This document shows, one piece after another, positions 8,764-16,444 of a DNA stretch of 64,000 nt. The stretch is from Streptomyces marokkonensis (GTDB taxonomy: Bacteria; Actinomycetota; Actinomycetes; Streptomycetales; Streptomycetaceae), in contig NZ_VSKS01000019.1 of assembly GCF_008312835.1 (NCBI RefSeq), forward strand, positions 62,001 to 126,000. Reading direction: 5' to 3'. The translations under genes were made by a program, and so were the position numbers. The notes beneath the pieces are model-generated. The model ran no database searches and had not been told where the DNA came from. It worked only from the letters and a program-made list of their open reading frames with translations. Each line of letters opens with the position of its first letter. The first letter of the stretch is position 1.

Positions 8764-8829
8764 CTCTCCCTAGGGTTGTGGTCAGCCGCGGGGAAACCGC
8801 GGAAACAGTCACGAACAGGGAGTTTCGTC

Positions 8830-9720
8830 ATGCGTGCTGCGGTGGTGACGTCGTTCGGCGGGCCCGAGGCCGTGCGGGTCGTGGAGTCGGAGGTGCCGGA
8901 GCCGGGGGCCGGCCAGGTGCGGATCAAGGTCGCGGCCTCGGCGCTGAACCCGGTGGACGCGGCGGTGCGGGAGGGCGTCTTCGGCGGTGCGGGCCAGGTG
9001 ATCGGGCTCGGCTGGGACGTCGCGGGGACGGTCGACGCGGCCGGGCCGGCGACGGCGTGGAGTGCGGGGGACGCGGTGGTCGCGCTCGATCACGGCATGG
9101 TGAAGCCGCTGGGGGCGCACGCCGAGTACGTGGTGGTCCCGGCGGACGCGGTCGCGCGGGCACCGCGGACGGCCGGCGCGGCGCACGCGGCGACGCTGCC
9201 GCTGAACGCGCTGACGGCGGCGCAGGCCCTGGATCTGCTGGCGGTGCCCGAGGGCGGGTCGCTGCTGGTGACGGGCGCCGCGGGTGCGGTCGGCGGGTAC
9301 GCCGTCCAGCTCGCCGCGCACCGGGGGATCGCCGTCACCGCCCTGGCCCGGGAGGACGACGAGGAGCTCGTGCGCTCGCTCGGTGCCGCGCGCTTCACGG
9401 GCGGCGCGGTGCGGGCGCGGAGCTTCGACGCCGTGCTGGACGCGGCGGTACTCGGGGAGCGGGCGCTCGCGTGGGTGCGGGACGGGGGTGCCTACGCCGG
9501 TGTGATCCCGCACGTGGAGCCGGCGCCGGAGCGCGGGGTGCGGGTGGCCGCGGTCGAGGTGGCCGCCGACGGGGCCCGGCTGGCGGAGCTGGTGCGGCTG
9601 GTGGACGAGGGGGTGCTGACGCTCCGGGTCGCGGAGACGTATCCGCTGGCCGACGTGGTGAAGGCGCACGCGCGGCTGGCGGAGGGCGGGGTGCGGGGGC
9701 GGCTGGTGCTGGTGCCGTAG
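8830..9720 (+). CDS. NADP-dependent oxidoreductase, zeta-crystallin/quinone oxidoreductase type
   Basis: A 296-residue medium-chain dehydrogenase/reductase. It has the GroES-like N-terminal half (VRIKVAASALNPVDAAVREG) and a Rossmann half with LLVTGAAGAVGGYAVQLAA at about residues 145-163. Zinc ligands of alcohol dehydrogenases are absent, which fits the quinone oxidoreductase branch. The ATG at 8830 follows GGGAG. Divergent transcription from a redox-type HxlR gene suggests induction by quinones or other electrophiles, and a role in their two-electron reduction is the likely function. Confidence 0.85.
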   Translation: MRAAVVTSFGGPEAVRVVESEVPEPGAGQVRIKVAASALNPVDAAVREGVFGGAGQVIGLGWDVAGTVDAAGPATAWSAGDAVVALDHGMVKPLGAHAEYVVVPADAVARAPRTAGAAHAATLPLNALTAAQALDLLAVPEGGSLLVTGAAGAVGGYAVQLAAHRGIAVTALAREDDEELVRSLGAARFTGGAVRARSFDAVLDAAVLGERALAWVRDGGAYAGVIPHVEPAPERGVRVAAVEVAADGARLAELVRLVDEGVLTLRVAETYPLADVVKAHARLAEGGVRGRLVLVP

Positions 9721-9769
9721 GCGTCCGGCCGGGGGTGGAATAGGAGAGGGCGGGGCGTCGTTCCAGGGG

Positions 9770-9790
9770 TATAGTTGAACCATAAACAAC
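9770..9790 (+). promoter_or_regulatory. Promoter -10 box with overlapping inverted repeat
   Basis: TATAGT (9771-9776 region) resembles a -10 element about 35 bases before the monooxygenase start. It overlaps an inverted repeat GTTG (9774-9777) and CAAC (9787-9790) separated by nine bases, an arrangement expected for repressor control. Confidence 0.4.
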
Positions 9791-9807
9791 CTGGAGGGTG
9801 AGCGGCC

Positions 9808-10902
9808 ATGCAGTTCGGGATCTTCAGCGTCGGGGATGTCACTCCCGACCCGACCACGGGGCGCACTCCGACCGAGCGTGAGCGGATCAAGGCCATGGTC
9901 GCCATCGCGCTGAAGGCCGAGGAGGTGGGCCTGGACGTCTTCGCGACCGGTGAGCACCACAACCCGCCGTTCGTGCCGTCCTCGCCGACCACCATGCTCG
10001 GCTACATCGCGGCCCGCACCGAGCGGCTGGTCCTCTCCACCTCCACCACCCTGATCACCACCAACGACCCGGTGAAGATCGCCGAGGACTTCGCGATGCT
10101 CCAGCACCTGGCCGACGGCCGGATGGACCTGATGATGGGCCGCGGGAACACCGGCCCGGTCTATCCCTGGTTCGGCCAGGACATCCGCCAGGGCATCAAC
10201 CTCGCCGTCGAGAACTACGCCCTCCTGCACCGGCTGTGGCGCGAGGACGTCGTCGACTGGGAGGGCAAGTTCCGCACCCCGCTGCAGGGCTTCACCTCCA
10301 CGCCCCGTCCCCTGGACGGCGTCCCGCCGTTCGTCTGGCACGGCTCCATCCGCTCGCCGGAGATCGCCGAGCAGGCCGCGTACTACGGCGACGGCTTCTT
10401 CCACAACAACATCTTCTGGCCGGCCGACCACACCAAGCGCATGGTCGAGCTCTACCGGGCCCGGTACGCCCACTACGGGCACGGCACGCCCGAGCAGGCG
10501 ATCGTCGGCCTGGGCGGTCAGGTGTTCATGCGGAAGAACTCGCAGGACGCGGTGCGCGAGTTCCGCCCCTACTTCGACAACGCGCCGGTCTACGGGCACG
10601 GGCCCTCGCTGGAGGAGTTCACCGCGCAGACCCCGCTGACCGTGGGCTCCCCGCAGCAGGTCATCGAGAAGACGCTGTCGTTCCGCGAGTACGCCGGCGA
10701 CTACCAGCGCCAGCTGTTCCTGATGGACCACGCGGGCCTGCCGCTGAAGACCGTGCTGGAGCAGCTCGACCTGCTCGGCGAGGAGGTCGTGCCGGTGCTG
10801 CGCGAGGAGTTCGCGAAGGACCGCCCGGCCGGCGTGCCGGACGCGCCGACCCACCCTTCGCTGCTGGCCGGCGCCAGGAAGCAGGAAGGAGCGCGGGCAT
10901 GA
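9808..10902 (+). CDS. LLM class flavin-dependent monooxygenase
   Basis: A 364-residue luciferase-like monooxygenase of the CE1758 type (MQFGIFSVGDVTPDP at the start). Motifs include GLDVFATGEHHNPPF, LSTSTTLITTNDPVKIAEDF and DGRMDLMMGRGNTGPVYPW, which form the TIM barrel and bind reduced FMN. Such enzymes use FMNH2 supplied by a separate reductase to hydroxylate or cleave organic substrates. The next gene, overlapping by ATGA, encodes that reductase, so the pair forms a two-component flavin monooxygenase system. The ribosome site is GGAGGG. The substrate is unknown. Confidence 0.88.
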   Translation: MQFGIFSVGDVTPDPTTGRTPTERERIKAMVAIALKAEEVGLDVFATGEHHNPPFVPSSPTTMLGYIAARTERLVLSTSTTLITTNDPVKIAEDFAMLQHLADGRMDLMMGRGNTGPVYPWFGQDIRQGINLAVENYALLHRLWREDVVDWEGKFRTPLQGFTSTPRPLDGVPPFVWHGSIRSPEIAEQAAYYGDGFFHNNIFWPADHTKRMVELYRARYAHYGHGTPEQAIVGLGGQVFMRKNSQDAVREFRPYFDNAPVYGHGPSLEEFTAQTPLTVGSPQQVIEKTLSFREYAGDYQRQLFLMDHAGLPLKTVLEQLDLLGEEVVPVLREEFAKDRPAGVPDAPTHPSLLAGARKQEGARA

Positions 10903-11525
10903 GGATCGTCGTCGTATCGGCCGGACTGAGCGTGCCGTCCTCCACGCGGCTGCTCGGTGACCGGCTGGCCGCCGTCGCCGCCCCGGCCGCGACCGCCCCG
11001 GAACCCGGGCCCGCCGACGTCGAGGTGATCGAGCTGCGCGACCTCGCCGTGGCGATCGCGCACACCTTCACCAGCGGCTTCCCGGGCCGGGCGCTGTCCG
11101 ACGCCTTCGAGGCGGTCGCGGGCGCCGACGGGCTGATCGTGGTCACGCCAGTGTTCTCGGCGTCGTACAGCGGGCTGTTCAAGTCGTTCTTCGACGCGCT
11201 CGGCGTCACCGACCCCGACGCCCTCGCCGGGAAGCCGGTGCTGATCGCCGCGACCGGCGGTACGGCACGGCACTCGCTGGTGCTGGACCACGCGCTGCGC
11301 CCGCTCTTCTCCCACCTCAGGGCCGTCGTCGTCCCGACCGGCGTCTACGCCGCCTCCGAGGACTGGGGCGCCGAGGGTCTCGACGGGCGTATCGAGCGGG
11401 CTGCCGGGGAGCTGGCGGCGCTGATGGCGGGGCTGTCCACCGCCCGTCCGCTGCCCCGGCGGGACTCCTTCGAGGACGTCACCCCGTTCGAGGAGCGGCT
11501 CGCCGCGCTGCGGCCCGCCGGGTGA
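10899..11525 (+). CDS. NADPH-dependent FMN reductase (CE1759 family)
   Basis: A 208-residue flavodoxin-fold reductase. The N-terminus MRIVVVSAGLSVPSSTRLLGD forms the FMN phosphate loop, and GLIVVTPVFSASYSGLFKSF is the conserved flavin-contact segment. It overlaps the monooxygenase gene upstream by four bases and should provide that enzyme with reduced FMN. A 10-bp-stem hairpin follows the stop, closing this two-gene operon. Confidence 0.87.
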   Translation: MRIVVVSAGLSVPSSTRLLGDRLAAVAAPAATAPEPGPADVEVIELRDLAVAIAHTFTSGFPGRALSDAFEAVAGADGLIVVTPVFSASYSGLFKSFFDALGVTDPDALAGKPVLIAATGGTARHSLVLDHALRPLFSHLRAVVVPTGVYAASEDWGAEGLDGRIERAAGELAALMAGLSTARPLPRRDSFEDVTPFEERLAALRPAG

Positions 11526-11540
11526 GATACGGGTAAGAAG

Positions 11541-11569
11541 CCGGCCCCGGTGCCGTCCGCCGGGGCCGG
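11541..11569 (+). terminator. Intrinsic terminator after the FMN reductase
   Basis: Perfect 10-bp arms at 11541-11550 and 11560-11569 around a nine-base loop. It separates the flavin operon from the two-component system that follows. Confidence 0.7.
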
Positions 11570-11598
11570 GGGACCCGGGCGGTTGGCACACTGGGCGC

Positions 11599-12327
11599 GT
11601 GCCGCACACCGTTCTGCTCGCCGAAGACGACCGCGCCATCCGCAACGCGCTGGAGCGCGCCCTGACCCTGGAGGGCTACCGGGTCACGGCCGTCGCCGAC
11701 GGTGTCGAGGCCCTCGCGCAGGCCCACCGCAGCCGGCCCGACGTCCTGGTGCTCGACGTGATGATGCCCGGCATCGACGGGCTCCAGGTGTGCCGGGTGC
11801 TGCGCGCCGAGGGCGACCGCACACCGGTGCTGATGCTGACGGCGCTGGTGGAGACCGCCGACCGGATCGCCGGACTGGACGCGGGCGCCGACGACTACGT
11901 CGTCAAGCCGTTCGACGTCGAGGAGGTCTTCGCCCGGCTGCGCGCCCTGCTGCGGCGGGCGGCCCCCGTGCCGCCGCCCGAGCCGGCACCCGAGCCCGCG
12001 GAGGGGCCGACGCCGGGTCCCCCCGGACGGTTCCTCGAGGCGGCCGGGCTGCGCATGGACCCGCAGGCCCGCCGGGCCTGGCGCGGCGGGCGGGAGCTGG
12101 AGCTGACCCGCACCGAGTTCGAGCTGCTGGAACTGCTGATCCGCAACGCGGGCGTCGTCCTGGAGCACGCCACCATCTACGACCGCATCTGGGGCTACGA
12201 CTTCGGCCCCGGTTCCAAGAACCTCGCCGTCTACGTCGGCTATCTGCGCCGCAAGCTCGACGAGCCCGGCGCGCCACAGCTGATCCACACGGTGCGCGGG
12301 GTGGGTTACGTGCTGCGGGAGGGCTGA
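11599..12327 (+). CDS. OmpR/PhoB family response regulator
   Basis: A 242-residue regulator starting at GTG 11599. The receiver domain (residues 1-118) has the acidic pair ED at 9-10, the phospho-acceptor Asp about 53 in VLVLDVMMPGIDG and the conserved Lys in VVKPFD. A Pro/Glu linker of about 30 residues leads to a winged-helix DNA-binding domain with LTRTEFELLELLIRNAG and a TVRGVGYVLREG ending. The partner kinase starts at the base after this stop codon, so the two form a TcrA/MprA-like pair. Confidence 0.93.
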   Translation: MPHTVLLAEDDRAIRNALERALTLEGYRVTAVADGVEALAQAHRSRPDVLVLDVMMPGIDGLQVCRVLRAEGDRTPVLMLTALVETADRIAGLDAGADDYVVKPFDVEEVFARLRALLRRAAPVPPPEPAPEPAEGPTPGPPGRFLEAAGLRMDPQARRAWRGGRELELTRTEFELLELLIRNAGVVLEHATIYDRIWGYDFGPGSKNLAVYVGYLRRKLDEPGAPQLIHTVRGVGYVLREG

Positions 12328-13770
12328 GTGACCGCGGGCGGTGTGCACGGGTCGCCGGCCGCGCGCCGGCGGCTGCGGCTGCTGTCGCTGGGGACCACGT
12401 TCGCGGTGGCGTTCGCGGCGGTCACCGCCACGGTCACCGTGCTGGTCGGCATCCTGTCGTACAACGCCGCCGCCCGGCTGGTGCGCGTGGACCAGCAGTC
12501 CGTTTTCGACGAGGTCGTGCAGGACCTGCGCGGCGAGGTCCGGGAGAACCGGATGACGCCGCACGACTTCTCCTCCGCCGCGCCCGGCCACGACCTGGTG
12601 CGGCCCGCGCGGACCGACGTGCAGGTGCTCGGCCCGGACGGCGGCGTCTTCGACCCGGGTGACCCCGGGCTGCCGGTGGTCGACGCGGACCGCCGGATCG
12701 CCGGTGCCGCCACGGCCGGACGGGTGGCCGTGCACGCGGACGTCGACGTCGGCAGCGACGTCTACCGGGTCGCGACCGTCTCGCTCGGCGGCAGCCGGGG
12801 CGCGGTGCAGGTCGCGCAGGAGTTCAGCAACACCGAGGACCTGCTGCGGGCGCTCCAGCGGCGCACGCTGATCCTGATGGCGGCGGTGGTCGTCGGGGCC
12901 GGGCTGTTCGGCTGGTGGCTGGCCCGCCGCATCACCCGCCGCCTGGTCGTCCTCACCAACACCGCCGAGGCCGTCGCCCGCACCCGGCGGCTCGGCATCC
13001 AGGTGCCCGTCGCCGGGTACGACGAGGTGGGACGCCTCGGCCGCGCCTTCGACCGGATGCTGGGCCGGCTCGCCCAGTCCGAGGAGGACCAGCGCCGGCT
13101 GGTCCAGGACGCCGGGCACGAGCTGCGGACGCCCCTCACCTCGCTGCGCACCAACATCTCGCTGCTGCGCCGCATCGACGAGCTGCCGCCCGGCACCCGT
13201 GAGGAACTCGTCGCCGACCTCACGCAGGAGGCCCGCGAACTGACCGACCTCGTCAACGAGCTCGTCGACCTCGCGGCCGGGCAGTCCGACACCGAGCCGC
13301 CGCGCCGGGTCGACCTCGCGGACGTCGCCGAGGACGTGGCGGGACTGGCCAGGCGGCGCACCGGGCGGCAGATCGTGGTGCGCGCGAGCGGCGACACCAC
13401 GACCCACGGACGGCCCGGGATGCTCACGCGGGCGCTGTCCAACCTGGTCGAGAACGCGGTCAAGTTCGACCGGGACGGCGGCGCCCCCGTCGAGATCCGC
13501 GTCGCGGGACCGGCCCGCCCGGGCACGGTGCGGGTGGAGGTGCGCGACCGGGGTCCGGGCATCGCCGACGACGACCTGACCCGCGTCTTCGACCGCTTCT
13601 ACCGCGCCGCCGACGCGCGTTCCCTGCCGGGGTCGGGGCTCGGTCTCTCCATCGTCCGGGAGGTCGCGCTGGCCCACGGCGGTGCGCCGTACGCCTACCG
13701 GCGGGAGGGCGGGGGGACGGTGACCGGGTTCACGGTGGGAGGCGGGGGCGTGCGGCCGCCGGACGGGTGA
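12328..13770 (+). CDS. HisKA-type sensor histidine kinase
   Basis: A 480-residue membrane kinase. Two transmembrane helices (about residues 20-45 and 180-200) flank an extracytoplasmic domain of about 135 residues, followed by HAMP, the phospho-accepting His 264 in DAGHELRTPL, the N-box NLVENAVKF and the ATP-lid motifs RDRGPGIADD and GSGLGLSIV. It starts with GTG directly abutting the response regulator stop. The sensor domain lacks a recognisable ligand fold. The C-terminus has a short Gly-rich tail. Confidence 0.93.
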   Translation: MTAGGVHGSPAARRRLRLLSLGTTFAVAFAAVTATVTVLVGILSYNAAARLVRVDQQSVFDEVVQDLRGEVRENRMTPHDFSSAAPGHDLVRPARTDVQVLGPDGGVFDPGDPGLPVVDADRRIAGAATAGRVAVHADVDVGSDVYRVATVSLGGSRGAVQVAQEFSNTEDLLRALQRRTLILMAAVVVGAGLFGWWLARRITRRLVVLTNTAEAVARTRRLGIQVPVAGYDEVGRLGRAFDRMLGRLAQSEEDQRRLVQDAGHELRTPLTSLRTNISLLRRIDELPPGTREELVADLTQEARELTDLVNELVDLAAGQSDTEPPRRVDLADVAEDVAGLARRRTGRQIVVRASGDTTTHGRPGMLTRALSNLVENAVKFDRDGGAPVEIRVAGPARPGTVRVEVRDRGPGIADDDLTRVFDRFYRAADARSLPGSGLGLSIVREVALAHGGAPYAYRREGGGTVTGFTVGGGGVRPPDG

Positions 13771-13860
13771 GGGGCGTTCCGGGGGCCGGAGGCCGGGGGC
13801 CGGGGGCCGGGGGCCGGGTTGGCCGGTCGGGCGCGGCCCGGCGTCGGCGGCGTTTCGTCG

Positions 13861-13934
13861 CGCCGACCCGTGCAGCCCTGGGCTTCCAGGCCTTCAGGGC
13901 ACAGGGGAAGGCGCGATTGCCCGCGACTGGGCGG
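13861..13934 (+). repeat. 74-base direct repeat, copy 1
   Basis: Matches 14071-14144 at 71 of 74 positions. The unit contains an internal hairpin, CCTGG with CCAGG around GCTT, and an outer GCCCTG/CAGGGC pair. The two copies have the same orientation and are 210 bases apart. Confidence 0.85.
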
Positions 13935-14070
13935 TCGCGTGACCGGGGATGCCTTGGCGGCCGGTGGTGAGCGGTTGGGCGGTTGTGCGCGGTGCGTGCT
14001 GGTGCGGGGCGGGGGTGGGGCGCGCGGCCCGGCGCTTGCGGGGTGTCTCCCCCAGAGGGGGGACTCCCAG

Positions 14071-14144
14071 CGCCGACCCGTGCAGCCCTGGGCTTCCAGG
14101 CCTTCAGGGCACAGGGGAAGGCACGGTTGCCCGCGGCTGGGCGG
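14071..14144 (+). repeat. 74-base direct repeat, copy 2
   Basis: Second copy of the unit at 13861-13934, with three base differences, all in its last third. It is preceded by a small hairpin-capable run (CTCCCCCAGAGGGGGGA at about 14047-14064). Confidence 0.85.
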
Positions 14145-14265
14145 CTGGACGGTTGGGTGGCCGGGGGTGGTTGGTGGCTGGTGGCAGGCGTAATCGGGTG
14201 TCCGGGTGCGCAGGTATGCGGGCGGGGGCGGCGCCGTGCCGTTCCCCGGCGAGGGGAGGGGCGGC

Positions 14266-15531
14266 ATGCTCACCGACGAGGAGGCCGCCGCGCTGGCGGC
14301 GGTGGACGAGGCGGCGCTGGGGCGGACGCTGCTGGAGCTGATATCCGTGCCGAGCGTGACCGGGAGCGCCGCCGAGTCGCAGCTCCAGCACCAGCTGGCC
14401 GGGCGGTTGGAGTGGCTCGGGATGGACGTCGACCTGTGGCCGCTGGATCTGCCCGCGCTGCGCGCCGACCCCGGCTTCCCGGGGACGGAGGCGCCCCGGG
14501 ACGAGGCATGGGGACTGGTCGGCACCACCCCCGACGGCGGCGACGGGCCCACGCTGATCCTCCAGGGCCACGTCGACGTCGTACCACCCGGTGACCTCGG
14601 CGCATGGGACGGGGATCCGTTCGTGCCCCGGGTGACCGGGGACCTGGTGCACGGGCGCGGGGCCTGCGACATGAAGGCCGGGCTCGCGGCGCACCTGGCC
14701 GCGCTGGCCGCGATACGGACGTCCGGGGTCCGGCTGCGCGGCCGGGTCGCCGCGCACTTCGTCGTCGGCGAGGAGGACGGCGGCCTCGGCGCCTTCGGCA
14801 CCCTGCGGCGCGGCCACCGCGGCGACGCCTGCGTCATCGCCGAACCCACCGCCGGCACGCTGATCACGGCCAACGCGGGCGCGCTGACGTTCCGCATCGC
14901 CGTGCCCGGCAGGGCGGCGCACGGCAGCGCGCGGGAGCAGGGGGTCAGCGCCGTCGACGCGTACCTGCCGCTGCACCGGGCGCTGGCCGCGCTGGAGACC
15001 GAACGGAACCGGGACCCCGACCCGCTGCTCGCCGAGTACCCCATCCCCTACGGCCTGTCGGTGGGCACCCTGCGCGCCGGGGACTGGGCGAGCAGCGTGC
15101 CCGATCTGCTGGTCGCCGAGGGCCGGTTCGGCGTACGCCTCGGCGAGGACCCGGCCGACGCGCGCGCCGCGCTGGAGCGGTGCGTGGCCGACGCGTGTGC
15201 CGCCGACCCCTGGCTGCGGGACCATCCGGCGACGGTGAGCTGGCCGGGCGGGCAGTTCGCGAGCGGCCGGCTGCCCGAGGGGCACGCCCTCGCGGACACG
15301 GTCGGGACGGCGCATGCCGACGCGACCGGCGGCCCGCGGCCGCGGCTGCGCGGGGCCACGTACGGCAGCGACCTGCGGCACTACACCGGCGCCGGAATCC
15401 CGACGCTGCAGTACGGCCCCGGGGACATCGCGGTCGCACACGGCGCGCGCGAGCACGTCTCCCTGCGGGAGACGGTGCGGGCCGCGCGGGCGCTGGTGCT
15501 GACGGTGCTGCGGACCGTCGGCACCAAGTGA
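14266..15531 (+). CDS. M20 family metallopeptidase (ArgE/DapE-like)
   Basis: A 421-residue zinc hydrolase. Metal ligands are visible in LQGHVDVVPPG (His, Asp), HGRGACDMKAG (Asp) and VVGEEDGG (general base Glu and ligand Glu). The dimerisation lid follows at VPGRAAHGSA, and a late His appears in GAREHVSL. The family removes acyl groups or single residues from the N-terminus of small substrates (acetylornithine, succinyl-diaminopimelate, carnosine-like). The sequence alone does not choose a substrate, and no arg or dap genes are nearby. The ATG at 14266 is preceded by GAGGGGAGGGG; an upstream GTG at 14206 lacks such a site. Confidence 0.87.
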   Translation: MLTDEEAAALAAVDEAALGRTLLELISVPSVTGSAAESQLQHQLAGRLEWLGMDVDLWPLDLPALRADPGFPGTEAPRDEAWGLVGTTPDGGDGPTLILQGHVDVVPPGDLGAWDGDPFVPRVTGDLVHGRGACDMKAGLAAHLAALAAIRTSGVRLRGRVAAHFVVGEEDGGLGAFGTLRRGHRGDACVIAEPTAGTLITANAGALTFRIAVPGRAAHGSAREQGVSAVDAYLPLHRALAALETERNRDPDPLLAEYPIPYGLSVGTLRAGDWASSVPDLLVAEGRFGVRLGEDPADARAALERCVADACAADPWLRDHPATVSWPGGQFASGRLPEGHALADTVGTAHADATGGPRPRLRGATYGSDLRHYTGAGIPTLQYGPGDIAVAHGAREHVSLRETVRAARALVLTVLRTVGTK

Positions 15532-15602
15532 GGGGCTGATCACCGCCGGCGTACCGCGCGGGGAGCTGACCCCGGACCCTCCGCCGTGGCAGACTCGGGC
15601 CC

Positions 15603-16310
15603 GTGATCATCGAACGTGCGTACGCACACGTGGGCTCGTACGACGAGGGGGAGTGGCCCTGGTCGGTCCCCTGCGTCCGCGAACTCCTGGGCGACGGACT
15701 GCGATTCACCGCCCCGGTGACCTTCGTGGTCGGGGAGAACGGCTCGGGCAAGTCCACCCTGGTCGAGGCCCTCGCCGAGGGCTTCGGCCTGGACTCCTGG
15801 GGCGGCTCCCACGAATGGCGCTACGCCAGCCACCGCGCCAAGTCCGTCCTCGGTGAACACGTGCGCTTCGACGCGGCCCCCCGCGGTCGCCGGATGCTCG
15901 CCTCCTGGTCGGCCCGCCAGGGCTTCTTCCTGCGCGCCGAGACGGCTCTCGACGCCCTCGGCCGGGAGGGCCTCGACCCCGACGCGCGCAGCCACGGCGA
16001 GGGCTTCCTCGCGGCGTTCCGGGACAAGTTCCTGCGACCCGGCCTGTACGTCCTGGACGAGCCCGAAGCGGCCCTGTCCTTCTCCTCCTGCCTCGAACTG
16101 ATCGGCCACATCGACCAGTTGGCGGGCGCCGGCGCGCAGGTCATCTGCGCCACCCACTCGCCCCTGCTGACCGCGCTGCCCGGCGCGGACATCATCGAGG
16201 TCGGCGAGCACGGCATGCGCCGCACCACCTGGCAGGACCTCGCCCTGGTCGACCACTGGCGCCGCTACCTCGCCGACCCGGGGGCGTACCTGCGCCACGT
16301 GCTGGAATGA
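15603..16310 (+). CDS. AAA family ATPase (ABC-ATPase fold, stand-alone)
   Basis: A 235-residue soluble ATPase starting at GTG 15603. Walker A is VVGENGSGKST and Walker B is LYVLDEPEAALS, followed by CATHSPLL with the switch histidine. There is no transmembrane partner and only a weak signature loop, so it belongs to the stand-alone DUF4435/SMC-like AAA_21 group rather than to a transporter. The group's role is poorly defined; some members act in DNA repair or defence. It stands alone between the peptidase and the sigma-factor fusion gene. Confidence 0.8.
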   Translation: MIIERAYAHVGSYDEGEWPWSVPCVRELLGDGLRFTAPVTFVVGENGSGKSTLVEALAEGFGLDSWGGSHEWRYASHRAKSVLGEHVRFDAAPRGRRMLASWSARQGFFLRAETALDALGREGLDPDARSHGEGFLAAFRDKFLRPGLYVLDEPEAALSFSSCLELIGHIDQLAGAGAQVICATHSPLLTALPGADIIEVGEHGMRRTTWQDLALVDHWRRYLADPGAYLRHVLE

Positions 16311-16444
16311 CGCCCGCGCGGTTCCGATTCCCGATCCAGGGTTTTCGTTTCCCGGTTTCCGTTATCCGGCCCGGGGCGGTGGCTCTCCTGTTGTGACAGG
16401 GCCAGGACAGGACGGTCCAGGACCGAGAAGGAGCGTGGACGAGC

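Larger units (their letters stand above)
13771..14265. other. Repeat-bearing non-coding interval
   Basis: Nearly 500 bases without a credible gene. It starts with a G/C-simple stretch (repeats of CCGGGGG) at about 13783-13818 and holds two copies of a 74-base repeat, listed separately. The rest is GC-rich filler with GGTTGG and GGTGG runs. Confidence 0.6.

Noticed and set aside
13771-14265. CRISPR-like array
   Set aside because: Only two repeat copies with a 136-base interval, no regular spacers and no cas genes.
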